Below, piece by piece: positions 44,483-53,611 of a stretch of DNA of 54,656 bases. A model generated the notes under the pieces. That model ran no database searches, was not told the origin of the DNA, and was given only the letters and a program-made list of their open reading frames with translations. The DNA is from Rivularia sp. MS3 (GTDB lineage Bacteria; Cyanobacteriota; Cyanobacteriia; Cyanobacteriales; Nostocaceae): the NCBI GenBank assembly GCA_019192545.1, contig JAHCMI010000064.1, forward strand, positions 1 to 54,656, read 5' to 3'. A program made the translations under genes and the position numbers. How positions within the stretch are numbered: position 1 is the first letter of the stretch; every line of letters begins with the position of its first letter.

Positions 44483-44962
44483 CCCTGCACCATTTAATTT
44501 TCAGTTAAGTTCAGCTACTCAAACTTTCGCTTGCGTGAGTTTGATAGAACACTTCAGATTAAAAAACACCTCCGTGTAATCTCTAGAAACAAACAAAGTC
44601 CCGAGCAACTGAGTATTAGTTTTCCCACTCAGCACCCAAGACTATCGTTTTTTTTAATTAATTTAGAATTCCTTCTGTAATAAAGAAAATATATAGCAAA
44701 TTTCGGTTTCAGTTGAGTCCAATATACGAGGCAACTTCACCTTCGTGCTGCACAAACCTCTCTTTGATACTTTGGAATGGGCAAAGGGGTGAGGTAAAAT
44801 GTTACCCCATTCAAATGAAAACCGCTATATTTCAATAAAACTTGATTCCAAACGCCAAAATAAAACAATACCAATAGATATTAACCATTGGTATTGCTCT
44901 ATCAAAAATTCAGACTTTTAGCTTATACTTTTTTAGGAACTTTAAGTAAAGTTCTGTAAAAA
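44483..44962. other. Non-coding region between HEAT-transporter and infC
   Basis: 480 bp without an ORF. It holds the infC terminator hairpin at 44866-44896; the rest is AT-rich with no repeat or RNA that I can name. Confidence 0.6.
44857..44896 (-). terminator. Terminator of infC
   Basis: Arms CAATACCAAT (44866-44875) and ATTGGTATTG (44887-44896) form a perfect 10-bp stem. On the minus strand the stem is followed by TTTTATTTT. It lies 66 bp after the infC stop. Confidence 0.75.
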
Positions 44963-45496
44963 TTACTTTTTAGGAGAAAGCAACATCATCATGTTTCTTC
45001 CTTCTTTTTTGGGATATTGCTGAACTTCAGCTACAGCTTCTAAATCTGTCGCCATCCGCTTAAGCAGAATTTCAGCTAAATCAGTATGTTGAATTTCTCT
45101 ACCCCGGAACATAACCGTGGCTTTTACTTTGTCGCCATCTTTTAGAAAACGCTTGGCTTGGTTAACCCGCACGTTGTAATCGTGGTCTTCTATCTTATAG
45201 CGCATTTTAACTTCTTTTACATCAGCCGTATGCTGCTTTTTACGAGCTTCTCGCGCTTTCTTCTCTTGCTCAAACTTGAATTTCCCATAATCCATAATCC
45301 GACAAACTGGCGGATCGGCTTTATCGCTAACCAACACTAAATCTAGTTCTTTTTCATCCGCTCTCACGAGTGCATCTTGGGGAGTCATAATTCCTAACTG
45401 GGCACCGTCTGTATCGATAACCCGAATTTTAGGAAAGCGAATTCTTTCGTTGATTTGAGGTAAGTCGCGACTTCTTCTTTTCTCTATCACAGGCAT
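44963..45496 (-). CDS. infC: Translation initiation factor IF-3
   Basis: The 177-residue IF-3 has an N-terminal domain ([29 protein letters not shown], residues about 16-45), a Lys-rich linker ([17 protein letters not shown]) and a C-terminal domain with [25 protein letters not shown] and [14 protein letters not shown]. It binds the 30S subunit and checks start-codon selection. The start [14 protein letters not shown] is typical for cyanobacteria. rpmI and rplT, which follow infC in many bacteria, are absent here, as is common in cyanobacteria. A terminator lies downstream. Confidence 0.97.
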   Translation of the reverse strand: MPVIEKRRSRDLPQINERIRFPKIRVIDTDGAQLGIMTPQDALVRADEKELDLVLVSDKADPPVCRIMDYGKFKFEQEKKAREARKKQHTADVKEVKMRYKIEDHDYNVRVNQAKRFLKDGDKVKATVMFRGREIQHTDLAEILLKRMATDLEAVAEVQQYPKKEGRNMMMLLSPKK

Positions 45497-45955
45497 ATAT
45501 GAATGATTTTGGGGAAGTTGTTGTTAAGAATTTGGTTTTGGGTTTGGAATGAAATATCTCAGACGTTGAAAACGAATGGGACTTGAAACAAAATATTGGG
45601 TATACTTCTAGCTTAGCTAATCCATCAATCGTAAAATTTTAGAACCTACTGTCATTCTACTAACTTTAGAGAAGGTTTAGGCTCTATAAATTGATAGACG
45701 TTACATAAATGCAATAAACATTAATTATTGTAATTTTTTCTGTTAAAACATTAACGCTATACCGACTACGTATGAATACATGATAGCACCATGAAATATA
45801 AACTACACATATCTTAAAAGAATGTCTAATTAGTTACACTTTTCGTCTAGGTCAAAGAATACAAGCTTCCTTTGTACCGAACACAAGAATTTACATTAAG
45901 AAAATCTATAATAAATTTAGGAAGCAATTTAGCATTGCTGTTTTAAGAAATATTT
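45497..45955. other. Divergent promoter region, infC and hydrolase
   Basis: 459 bp separate the divergent infC and alpha/beta hydrolase genes. The region is AT-rich; no ORF, repeat or clear promoter pair stood out. Confidence 0.5.
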
Positions 45956-46882
45956 ATGACTGAGAGCATACATTGGCAGCAAAGAGTAGGAAATCAAAGA
46001 GATTGGGTTTGGCGGGGTTGGCAAACTCGATATACCTATATCCGTCCCCAGAATCCTGTAGTAAATAATCCCAGCACATCTCGTCCTTTGATGCTGCTAC
46101 ATGCATTTGGCGCAAGCATCGGACATTGGCGACATAATTTAGAGATATTCGGGAAACAACATACGGTTTATGCTCTGGACATGTTAGGTTTTGGAGCTTC
46201 AGAAAAAGCACCAGCTAACTACAGCATAGATTTATGGGTAGAGCAAATATACGACTTTTGGAAAACTTTTGTTCGCAAGCCGGTAATACTAATAGGTAAT
46301 TCTATCGGCTCTTTGATTTCCTTAGCCGCAGCCGTGAAATATCCCCAAATGGTTGAAGGTCTGGTAATGATGAGTTTACCAGATCCAAATTTAGAAAGAG
46401 AAGCTATTCCTGCATTTTTATATCCTTTAGTTGCAACAATCAAAAATTTTGTCGCAAACCCTTTATTAGTAAAATCAGTATTTCACTTTATACGCCAACC
46501 GAATATATTGCGGCGCGGTGCAACTTTAGCTTATGCAAATCCCGAAGCAATTACCGACGAACTCATAGATATATTAGCCAAACCCACCCAAGATAGAGGT
46601 TCGGCTCGTGCTTTAACTGCTCTGGTTATAGCTCAAAATAACCCAAATTACAGTCCTAATGTCAAAAAATTATTATCAAATTTGACAATACCCACCCTGA
46701 TGATTTGGGGAGATAAAGACAAAATTATTCCTCCAAAACTTGCTTCTGAATTCGTTCGTCAAAACCAAAACATACAGCTAGTTACCTTGGAAAACATCGG
46801 ACACTGCCCCCATGACGAATGCCCAGATAAAGTAAATCAAACGATTTTAGATTGGATAAATTCAGTCAGCAGTTACCAGTGA
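45956..46882 (+). CDS. Alpha/beta-fold hydrolase
   Basis: The 308-residue enzyme has the full catalytic set: nucleophile Ser116 in GNSIGS, acid Asp253 or Asp255 in WGDKDKIIP, and His283 in IGHCPHDE. The oxyanion motif LLHAFGASIGHW is at the usual place. The sequence type (LDMLGFGASEKA, PYSIDLWVEQIYDFW-like) resembles plastid/cyanobacterial hydrolases related to pheophytinase-type enzymes, but the substrate cannot be predicted. No signal peptide, so it is cytoplasmic. The downstream gap is filled with AGTAAGTAGTAAGTAG heptamers (46881-46920). Confidence 0.88.
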   Translation: MTESIHWQQRVGNQRDWVWRGWQTRYTYIRPQNPVVNNPSTSRPLMLLHAFGASIGHWRHNLEIFGKQHTVYALDMLGFGASEKAPANYSIDLWVEQIYDFWKTFVRKPVILIGNSIGSLISLAAAVKYPQMVEGLVMMSLPDPNLEREAIPAFLYPLVATIKNFVANPLLVKSVFHFIRQPNILRRGATLAYANPEAITDELIDILAKPTQDRGSARALTALVIAQNNPNYSPNVKKLLSNLTIPTLMIWGDKDKIIPPKLASEFVRQNQNIQLVTLENIGHCPHDECPDKVNQTILDWINSVSSYQ

Positions 46883-47027
46883 GCAGTGAGTAGTAAGTAG
46901 TAAGTAGTAAGTAGCAAGTAAAGTATCAATTTGTTTTTATCAATCCTAGCATTCACCCATCCATTAGAGCTATCATTACTCGATACTCGCTACTTGTCAC
47001 TTGCTACTCTAATAATCTTCCCCTCTC

Positions 47028-47777
47028 TTATTCCCAACGTAAAACCTTTTCCTTGATTACGTTTCTTTCTCCGCGAGAAACTCTTAATACTTTATTAGTT
47101 AAAATGAAACGTATATTACCGTTCGTAGCTACGTATCTATCATTTTTGTTACTATTATGATTCCATTTTTTTAACGGAAGATTGATTCTTCTATTACTTT
47201 TTCTAGTAACGCTTACATAGCTGCTGGGATTTCCTATCCCACAAATATATATAAAGAAGCTTTTGGTTTCTGCTTTAGCAAAAGTATTATTACCTTCAGG
47301 ACATCCTTTGGATAAAGCTTTTCCATCTGCTTGGACGGCACTTATCACTTTTTCTCTAAGGATAATGCGATCGCGTTTAGTTATCACCATTTCATAGGGG
47401 GTAATTATGTAAGCTAATTCGCCATTAATTGCAATGTAAGTTTCCCTAGCTTTTTTTGTTATCGGTACTGTTATTTTGCTATCTAAATTCTTTGGTATGC
47501 GAACGTAATATCCGAGAAGATTTTTATTATCTCCTCTACAAATATAAACATAATATTTTGGTGTATTAAAAGAACGTATGGGTAATAAGTTTGTAGATGG
47601 GCAGACTTTATTTTTATTAAGCTGAATAGAACCTTGACTGGGTTTATCAATATTTTGAGAATCTTCTTCTACATTTTTATTGGCTATTGATGATTTCATA
47701 TTGAACAACAAAATACTGCTCACCAAAGCTGATTGCAAAGCTTTTCGGCGAGCTAACTCACGATTAAAAAAAATCAT
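47028..47777 (-). CDS. Exported protein with an internally duplicated domain
   Basis: The 249-residue protein has a short basic N-terminus and a hydrophobic segment (SALVSSILLFN) suggesting export, although the cleavage site is unclear. The mature part has two copies of one unit of about 75 residues. The first, 74-149, contains YYVYICRGDN, YYVRIPKN, YIAINGELAYIITPYEMVITK and IILREKV. The second, 170-247, contains FFIYICGIGN, YVSVTRKS, YVATNGNIRFILTNKVLRVSR and NVIKEKV. Each copy is beta-rich with one Cys at the same place (YIC). I do not recognise the family. The duplication is clear from the shared pattern, not from a search. Confidence 0.7.
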   Translation of the reverse strand: MIFFNRELARRKALQSALVSSILLFNMKSSIANKNVEEDSQNIDKPSQGSIQLNKNKVCPSTNLLPIRSFNTPKYYVYICRGDNKNLLGYYVRIPKNLDSKITVPITKKARETYIAINGELAYIITPYEMVITKRDRIILREKVISAVQADGKALSKGCPEGNNTFAKAETKSFFIYICGIGNPSSYVSVTRKSNRRINLPLKKWNHNSNKNDRYVATNGNIRFILTNKVLRVSRGERNVIKEKVLRWE

Positions 47778-47832
47778 ATTTTATTTAGATTTACAAAACT
47801 TTAAATAATCTAGAAATTAAACAGTAAAATAT

Positions 47833-47859
47833 ACGCCATAACATTATTATGTTAGGCGT
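47833..47859 (-). terminator. Possible terminator hairpin
   Basis: ACGCCATAACAT/ATGTTAGGCGT arms with one bulged base lie in the gap between two minus-strand genes, followed on the minus strand by TATTTTACTGT. It could end the upstream SRPBCC transcript. Confidence 0.35.
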
Positions 47860-48020
47860 GAAATATCAGTGTTATTGCTGATGAAAAACTATAAGTATTA
47901 TCGTATGCAAAATAGTTAAATACAACTATCTTGCACGTTTTTTCATATTTTCTTTACTAAAAAAATAATTTAAATAAAAATATTAACATCATTGATAATT
48001 CTTGCTCAAAGTATGAAGAT

Positions 48021-48464
48021 TCATTCACACTCTCGTTTAGTAACTTGATGACGATAGCGGAACATTCCTTCTAACTGTGATTTAATCAACCAACCACTCA
48101 TAAAATCTACTGCTTCACCACCCGGTAATGAAAAAATAATTTCATCCGTCAATCGAGTTTGATTGTTTTCCCGTTCAAACTTATGCTGATGTTGCCAAAA
48201 CTCGAAAGGGCCTGATATTTGTTCTTCAGTAAAAAAACGATAGTCTTCACATTCAGTATGACGAGCTACCCAAGTTATAGATAATGCGGCCAAAAACAAG
48301 CGATACTCCGTCATTGTACCGATACCGAATATTCCCTCACGGCGAATTACTTGTATTGATTGCCAAGGTGGAATTAAAAGTTTGACAACATCTGCTCTCT
48401 GGTGAAATTTCCAAACAATTTCTACAGGTGCGTTAATAATTGAAGAATATTTAAAATCCAACAT
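48021..48464 (-). CDS. SRPBCC/START-like ligand-binding protein
   Basis: The 147-residue protein has the SRPBCC (polyketide cyclase/START-like) helix-grip pattern: FKYSSIINAPVEIVWKFHQRADVVKLLIPPW at the start, EYRLFLAAL, FWQHQHKFERENNQTRLTDEIIFSLPGGE and a long C-terminal helix (SQLEGMFRYRHQVTKRE). The family forms a hydrophobic cavity for lipids or small molecules; in cyanobacteria members like this are often annotated as cell-division-inhibitor-like or coenzyme Q-binding. The ligand is unknown. It lies 53 bp from the CPXCG gene on the same strand, so both may share a transcript. Confidence 0.85.
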   Translation of the reverse strand: MLDFKYSSIINAPVEIVWKFHQRADVVKLLIPPWQSIQVIRREGIFGIGTMTEYRLFLAALSITWVARHTECEDYRFFTEEQISGPFEFWQHQHKFERENNQTRLTDEIIFSLPGGEAVDFMSGWLIKSQLEGMFRYRHQVTKRECE

Positions 48465-48517
48465 TTGTCAGTTAACAGTGAACAGCGAGCAGTTAACAAT
48501 TATTAATTATTACTTAT

Positions 48518-48706
48518 TTACTCTTCGTAATCTGTATCAATTTCAATATCGAGGGTGTCTTCATCAATTCGTATATATAAAATGTTGGGACGACAACATA
48601 CTTGACAATCTTCTACATAAGATTGTTGAAAACCTTGACTGACATCAATAAAAGTCAAATTTGGTTCGCCGCAATAAGCGCAATAATATTCAGCAGTGTT
48701 TTGCAT
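48518..48706 (-). CDS. CPXCG-type Cys-rich small protein
   Basis: The 62-residue zinc-ribbon-like protein has two Cys pairs, CAYCG (residues 9-13) and CQVCCRPN (34-41), around SQGFQQSYVEDC, and an acidic C-terminus (DEDTLDIEIDTDYEE). It matches the CPXCG motif-containing family of bacterial small proteins. The spacing suggests one zinc ion held by four Cys. Function unknown. Upstream DNA (48711-48754) is an AAAGGTT heptamer array. Confidence 0.85.
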   Translation of the reverse strand: MQNTAEYYCAYCGEPNLTFIDVSQGFQQSYVEDCQVCCRPNILYIRIDEDTLDIEIDTDYEE

Positions 48707-48710
48707 AATT

Positions 48711-48754
48711 AAAGGTTAAAGGTCAAAGGTTAAAGGTTAAAGGTTAAAGGTTTA
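48711..48754. repeat. STRR: AAAGGTT heptamers
   Basis: Six or so AAAGGTT/AAAGGTC units in tandem, directly upstream of the CPXCG gene, are followed by a GTTCACTGCTCACTGCTCACT-type cluster (about 48832-48880) that forms the end of the radical SAM gene. Confidence 0.85.
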
Positions 48755-48841
48755 ATTTGAAAACTTCTAACTTTTAACTCTTTATTATTTACCATGCCCA
48801 ATGACAAATTTTCCAACTCTCTACTGATAACTGCTCACTGT

Positions 48842-50476
48842 TCACTGCTCACTGCTCACTGTTAACTGCTCGCTGTTAACTGATTCATCAAGATGCTTTT
48901 GCAGTGTAGACTGTGGTAGCGGCCCTTGCAAGTGATTCCAAGGTAATATTTGCTCGGTTGACCAGTTTTCGTAAACGTAGAAGTCTAATGGGGGAATTTT
49001 TCCTTTTAGTTCTTTGAAAGCACGTTTGTAGCTACCTAGAGAATCACCAAAGTTGCGCGTAAGCTCTAAAAGCTGAGATAATCTTCTATCTCCCCTTGAT
49101 AACAAAGTTTGAATAATCGACCAGTTGTAACTTTCGGGACGAAAATCAATTCCTTGGGGTTTTAACTTTTTCTGTAATAATTTCAATCGTTTTTCAGCTT
49201 CTTTATTCACTCCAAACCATTGAAAAGGCGTATGGGCTTTAGGGACAAAAGTACTGCATCCCAAAGTAAACCGTATTCCCGGAGCAGCTTTCTTAAGATT
49301 TTGCATCATGATTATAGTTGCATCTAAATCTTCTGCGGATTCTCCTGGAATTCCTACCATTCCATAAAGTTTTAAACCTTTTAATCCGCCTTTTTTGGCA
49401 TTTTCTGCGGCTTTGATTATATCTTCCTGCTCAAGCTTTTTATTAATAATTTTTCTAACTTTTTCAGATCCACTTTCTACGGCAATTGTCAAGGATTTTG
49501 TTCCTCTTTGAGCCAAGGTTTTTGCTAATTCTTCTGTTACCGTATTAGTTCTCACTGAAGCAATACTTAAACGCACATCTTCGTATTTTGGCTGATTGAT
49601 GTAATCTAATAAAGTCTCAAATTCAGGATGTTGTGTTACTGAAGCGCCCAATAATCCCAGACGATTTGTTACCTGTAAACCTTTTTCAATTGCGGGAATT
49701 AATGAATCATTTAAACTAGCTGTTCTAAAAGGTAAAGTTAGATAGCTAGCCAAACAAAAACGGCACATTTCCGGACAGCTTCTGACAACTTCCACCATGA
49801 AAATGTTTTCCCAAGCTGCTTTTTGGGTTACTACCGTTGATGCTGATAAAGTATTTCCGCGATAGGTTTGCTTTTGTATTTGTGAAGGAATATCGGATGA
49901 AATTGGTTTGATAGATTTTATCGCACCATCTAAACTTTGGTATTCAACTTCATATAAGCTGGGAACGTAAATTCCCGGTACTTGTGCGAGTGTTTTTAAC
50001 TTTGTTTCTCTATCTGCATTTCTAACTTCTTTATAAGCATTAATAAAATCATGTAACAGATTTTCGCCATCTCCCAGCAAAACCACATCGAAAAAATCAG
50101 CATAAGGTTCGGGATTAGCCGTTAAAACAGGGCCACCACCAAAAACTATGGGATGATTATCTTGGCGAAAATTTGACCTGATGGGAATATCTAAAGATTC
50201 TAGTAAATTTAAAATATTGACATAATCTAATTCCCACGACATCGAAAAACCCAATATTTCCGGGTTTCGGGGCAGAGTTTCGCTAATATCTGTAAACAAG
50301 CGACTCACCAGTAAATCCCCACGTGTAGCCAAAGTTGCCCACACTACCTGATAACCCAAGCTAGTGATTCCGACAGTGTACTCATTGGGAAAAGCAAAAA
50401 TAACCGGAATAGCTTCTGTGTCGGGAGTTACAGGAGTAAATAAGAGGCGTTCCTTAGCAAATAAATCGGATGTCAC
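48842..50476 (-). CDS. B12-binding-like radical SAM protein
   Basis: The 544-residue protein has an N-terminal Rossmann-like cobalamin-binding type domain (residues 20-150, with FGGGPVLTANPEPYADFFDVVLLGDGE). A radical SAM domain with the 4Fe-4S cluster motif CPEMCRFC (Cys234, 238, 241) follows, then ASVTQHPEF and IAVESGSEKVRKIINKK. No DxHxxG B12 motif is visible, so cobalamin binding is uncertain; similar proteins precede TIGR03960-type radical SAM families. The last 12 residues (VNSEQLTVSSEQ) are encoded by STRR heptamers, a tail gained by repeat expansion. The end of the SemiSWEET gene overlaps its start by 4 bp. Confidence 0.85.
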   Translation of the reverse strand: MTSDLFAKERLLFTPVTPDTEAIPVIFAFPNEYTVGITSLGYQVVWATLATRGDLLVSRLFTDISETLPRNPEILGFSMSWELDYVNILNLLESLDIPIRSNFRQDNHPIVFGGGPVLTANPEPYADFFDVVLLGDGENLLHDFINAYKEVRNADRETKLKTLAQVPGIYVPSLYEVEYQSLDGAIKSIKPISSDIPSQIQKQTYRGNTLSASTVVTQKAAWENIFMVEVVRSCPEMCRFCLASYLTLPFRTASLNDSLIPAIEKGLQVTNRLGLLGASVTQHPEFETLLDYINQPKYEDVRLSIASVRTNTVTEELAKTLAQRGTKSLTIAVESGSEKVRKIINKKLEQEDIIKAAENAKKGGLKGLKLYGMVGIPGESAEDLDATIIMMQNLKKAAPGIRFTLGCSTFVPKAHTPFQWFGVNKEAEKRLKLLQKKLKPQGIDFRPESYNWSIIQTLLSRGDRRLSQLLELTRNFGDSLGSYKRAFKELKGKIPPLDFYVYENWSTEQILPWNHLQGPLPQSTLQKHLDESVNSEQLTVSSEQ

Positions 50477-50742
50477 AAGCGTTCTGTTTGGGGTGTTTTA
50501 CCATATTTAATTTTAAGATATAGAATTGCTAGGTTAAAAACTAAAGTAAACGCATTGGCCAAAATAACCGGAATATCCTGTTCCAGAATTCCGTATATTA
50601 GCCACAAAAAAACACCACTGATAAAAGTAATTAACATTGCATAAGAAACATCATTAGCTGACTTCGTTTGCCAGGTTTTGATCATCTGCGGTAGGAAAGC
50701 AGTGGTAGTCAAAGTTGCAGCCAACAATCCGATGATTAGCAT
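50473..50742 (-). CDS. SemiSWEET-type sugar transporter
   Basis: The 89-residue three-helix membrane protein has the PQ-loop signature FLPQMIKTWQTKSANDVSYAM after helix 1, the pattern of bacterial SemiSWEETs that dimerise to form a facilitative sugar channel. The helix 2/3 region (LITFISGVFLWLIYGILEQDIPVILANAFTLVFNLAILYLKIKYG) is complete. It overlaps the radical SAM gene by 4 bp, so the two are translationally coupled, an unusual pairing. The substrate is unknown; sucrose, glucose or trehalose would be typical. Confidence 0.9.
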   Translation of the reverse strand: MLIIGLLAATLTTTAFLPQMIKTWQTKSANDVSYAMLITFISGVFLWLIYGILEQDIPVILANAFTLVFNLAILYLKIKYGKTPQTERL

Positions 50743-51190
50743 TGGTTGTTTTGAAGGTAGTGTGCTTTACAATTCTTTATGTTAATGGATAAATGTATCT
50801 AGTGTATCGATTTTGGATTTTAGATTTTGGATTTTGGATTGAGTTATCCGGCGGTTGAAACCGCACGCCATTTGCTACAACGGTCGGTCGTGTTCCTCTG
50901 CAACGCAATGGCTTGTCTACACAAGCAAAACCCACCTTCGTGGGTTTAATAGCTGGTTTTTAAATGTAAATTGCCTAAATTCTCTGTACCTCTGTGCGTC
51001 TAGAAGGGTTTTTTTCATCAGCTTATAAAATAATTCTTTTGTAGGGTGTATTACGGCTTTAGCATTGTGAACTATAAACAACAATCTCGAAAATGCCGTA
51101 ACGCACCATCCGCAATTACTGGGTTAGACGCGAATCAAAGTTATCGTTTGAATTTATGTATATTCGTGCGTCTAACACACCCTTGTAGCT
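50743..51190. other. 448-bp repeat-rich gap
   Basis: It contains a run of TTTTGGATTTTGGATT repeats near 50808-50840, a GCACGCCATTTGC... repeat word and the nested element at 51041-51184. No gene was found except the CHAT remnant that follows. Confidence 0.6.
51041..51184. mobile_element. Nested MITE-like element GTAGGGTGT...ACACCC
   Basis: The outer ends TAGGGTGT and ACACCCTT are near-inverted. Inside are GGTGTATTACGGC/GCCGTAACGCACC (51044-51105) and GGGTTAGACGCGAA/TATTCGTGCGTCTAACAC inverted pairs. It abuts the CHAT gene remnant and probably caused or accompanied its truncation. Confidence 0.6.
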
Positions 51191-51469
51191 ATTCTTTTCG
51201 GCGCTGCGGTTCCCAACGGAAAAATTACAGGTGATGGTATGGTTGGTTTGTCGCGTTCTTTTATTAGTGCGGGTGTTCCGAGCGTATTGGTGTCTTTGTG
51301 GTCTGTACCTGATGCGCCAACTGCATCGTTAATGACTGAATTTTATAAAAATCTCAGCAAAAATCCTGATAAAGCTACTGCATTACGACAAGCGATGTTA
51401 ACTACTATGAAACAGCATCCCGCGCCGAAAGATTGGGCGGCTTTTACGCTGATTGGTGAAGCAGAGTAA
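51191..51469 (+). pseudogene. Remnant of a CHAT-domain (caspase-like) protein gene
   Basis: Residues encoded from about 51224 are the C-terminal end of a CHAT peptidase domain: KITGDGMVGLSRSFISAGVPSVLVSLWSVPDAPTASLMTEFY, then ALRQAMLTTMKQHPAPKDWAAFTLIGE. The catalytic His and the Cys of the LSACDTG segment, which should lie just upstream, are absent or out of frame (a frameshifted TTTTCGGCGCTGCGG is visible). Upstream is a mobile element. Cyanobacterial CHAT proteins are usually large TPR-CHAT proteins, so over 90% of the gene is missing. An ATG at 51239 would give 76 residues; not expected to be active. Confidence 0.8.
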
Positions 51470-51550
51470 TAAAATTTTTTGTTCGTAGTAAGCGATTGAT
51501 TGCTCTTTTAAGTAGCGTCTTTGAGGACTAAAGTCCTTACTACGAACCCT

Positions 51551-51760
51551 TCAAACTTGTTTTTCAAATTCTAAATTTTTTCTCTGTGCCAAAAATTCAT
51601 CAAATAGTTCAAAAAAAGTTTCTACTGCCTTATTTTCATCAGCTGAGTAAAACAAAATAATACTAGCCCAAGATTGGTTTTTCTCAACATTAAATCTTTT
51701 TCGTATCCAGCCTAAAAAATGTTCAAATTCTTGTTCTTGTTCTGTAGGTGATAAACCCAT
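51551..51760 (-). pseudogene. N-terminally truncated small hypothetical gene
   Basis: The 69-residue frame (MGLSPTEQEQEFEHFLGWIRKRF...FFELFDEFLAQRKN) looks like the C-terminal two thirds of a small conserved cyanobacterial protein. Sequence before the Met continues in frame as SLQAFLAGYNGAKRE, which is protein-like, but reaches a TAA after about 20 codons without a start codon. The true N-terminus therefore seems lost, probably by a frameshift. The family is one I cannot name. If translation does start at Met 51758-51760, the product lacks a conserved helix. Confidence 0.5.
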
Positions 51761-51960
51761 TTCTCGTTTAGCACCGTTATATCCTGCTAAAAATGCTTGA
51801 AGACTAAATATTGAGTTTTTTCCTTAGTACATAGCAGGTCTTTTTTTATTCTCTAACCGCATTTCATATAAATTACTCATCAACCTAATAGGTAATTGGG
51901 CATAGGACATTGGGAATTGTGAAGACAAGCAGATAATAACTTCCTAACTTGCTACTTGCT

Positions 51961-52026
51961 ACTCCTAACTCCTAACTCCTAACTCCTAACTCCTAACTCC
52001 TAACTCCTAACCCCTAACTCCTAACT
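51961..52026. repeat. STRR: CTCCTAA heptamers
   Basis: A nearly perfect array of nine heptamers CTCCTAA (one CCCCTAA variant) lies directly next to the aroC stop codon at 52029. Confidence 0.95.
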
Positions 52027-52028
52027 AC

Positions 52029-53117
52029 TTACAAAACTTTACACTGTCCCTGAAATCTCAACAAATGGTCGCACAATACTAAAGCCACCATCGCTTCTAC
52101 CATCGGAACTGCACGTGGTAATACGCAGGGGTCGTGTCTTCCTTTTGCAGCTAAAACTCCGGCTTCACCCGTCTTTGTAACTGTATTTTGTTCTTTCCTA
52201 ATAGTTGCTGTAGGTTTGAATGCTACGCGAATAATGATATTTTCACCGTTGGATATTCCACCTTGAATACCACCGGAACGATTTGTGACGGTGCGAATAT
52301 TCCCTTCATCATCGGTATAAAATTCATCGTTATGCTCGATTCCGGTAAGCAAAGTACCTGCAAAACCAGAACCAATTTCAAAACCTTTACTAGCCGGAAG
52401 TGACATTACACCTTTAGCAATATCGGCTTCCAATTTATCAAAAACTGGCTCTCCCAATCCTTTAGGAACTTTCCGCGCTACACATTCTACTACCCCACCG
52501 ATAGAATTACCGTCTCTACCAACTTGCTCGATTAATTCAATCATTCGTTCCGCACATTCACTATCGGGGCAGCGGACGATATTGCTTTCAACTTGTTCTA
52601 AAGTAACTTTGTTAGCATCAACTTCCCCTTCTAAATCCTTGATGCGCTTGACGTAACCGATGACTTCCACACCAGCAACTTGATGAAGAATTTTTTTAGC
52701 GATCGCACCTGCTGCGACTCTTCCAATTGTCTCTCGCGCCGAGGATCTACCACCACCTTGATAGTTACGAATACCGTATTTAGCATCATAAGTAGCGTCA
52801 GCGTGGGAAGGGCGGTACATCTGCACCATTTCGCTGTAATCTTGGGGACGAGTATCTTTATTCTTAACCGTAATTGATATTGGCGTACCTAAAGTTTGTC
52901 CTTGAAACACCCCCGAAAGAATTTCACATTTATCGGCTTCTTTGCGAGGTGTAGTAATTTTACTTTGTCCAGGTCGTCTTCTATCTAATTCTACTTGAAT
53001 TTCCTCGGCAGAAATTTCCAATTGTGGCGGACAACCATCAATTATTACTCCCACACCACCACCGTGAGATTCGCCGAAAGTAGTAACGCGAAATAAATGA
53101 CCGAAAGTATTACCCAT
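52029..53117 (-). CDS. aroC: Chorismate synthase
   Basis: The 362-residue enzyme removes phosphate from EPSP to make chorismate, the last shikimate step; it needs reduced FMN. Motifs are [17 protein letters not shown], the RPSHAD loop, [16 protein letters not shown] (FMN binding), the late [21 protein letters not shown] and [19 protein letters not shown] start at ATG 53117 (MGNTFGHLF), since the frame's 26 extra upstream residues are not family-like. The gene is ordinary; the CTCCTAA STRR array lies at its 3' end. Confidence 0.96.
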   Translation of the reverse strand: MGNTFGHLFRVTTFGESHGGGVGVIIDGCPPQLEISAEEIQVELDRRRPGQSKITTPRKEADKCEILSGVFQGQTLGTPISITVKNKDTRPQDYSEMVQMYRPSHADATYDAKYGIRNYQGGGRSSARETIGRVAAGAIAKKILHQVAGVEVIGYVKRIKDLEGEVDANKVTLEQVESNIVRCPDSECAERMIELIEQVGRDGNSIGGVVECVARKVPKGLGEPVFDKLEADIAKGVMSLPASKGFEIGSGFAGTLLTGIEHNDEFYTDDEGNIRTVTNRSGGIQGGISNGENIIIRVAFKPTATIRKEQNTVTKTGEAGVLAAKGRHDPCVLPRAVPMVEAMVALVLCDHLLRFQGQCKVL

Positions 53118-53274
53118 GATGATGTTGTGGAGATTTAATCGTTTAGTAAGTTTACGTATCTGATTCTGTGTGCTGTTTTGAATAAAAATACACACATAAC
53201 CAGAATATATTTTTGCTTTGACTATTGCTAGGGGTGTGGTTTTGGTATTTATGCAGATTTTTTAGGTGATTCAA

Positions 53275-53508
53275 TTAATCAAGTTTTACCTTAAAATCAA
53301 CACCAAGTACTTCTTCTATTCTTCTTAGAGTTTCAATAGGTAAAGCTTTAGTTTCTTCCGCTTCAATTCTGTACCAATTCATCGTCGTCATTCCAACTTG
53401 ACGACATATTTCAGCCAGCGATCGACTATCAGCTTCCCTCGCTTGACGAATCCGCGAGCCTAGCCCTGGAACATCTGTTTCTAATATTTTTTTGACCTTC
53501 ATCATCAT
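53275..53508 (-). CDS. XRE-family helix-turn-helix regulator
   Basis: The 77-residue DNA-binding protein is a single XRE/Cro-type HTH: LGSRIRQAREADSRSLAEICRQVGMTTMNWYRIEAEETKALPIETLRRIEEVLGVD. The recognition helix lies near TTMNWYRIE. The size suggests a small repressor or an antitoxin without a visible toxin partner. Its ORF starts MMMKVKK, so one of three Met residues is the start. Divergent from the DUF6887-like gene at 53612; the 100-bp spacer contains a HIP1 site and a TTGCGTAAGTCCT mobile-element end. Confidence 0.85.
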   Translation of the reverse strand: MMMKVKKILETDVPGLGSRIRQAREADSRSLAEICRQVGMTTMNWYRIEAEETKALPIETLRRIEEVLGVDFKVKLD

Positions 53509-53611
53509 TCCTGCAATTGTTATACCTTTCTTTGTTTTAAATCATCACGTTACAGTGAATAAAGTACTGGTAGTTGGCGATCGCGATGTGCCGGTTGCGT
53601 AAGTCCTGACT

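Noticed and set aside
51046-51234. 62-residue ORF upstream of the CHAT remnant
   Set aside because: Made of nested repeat sequence; no conserved pattern.
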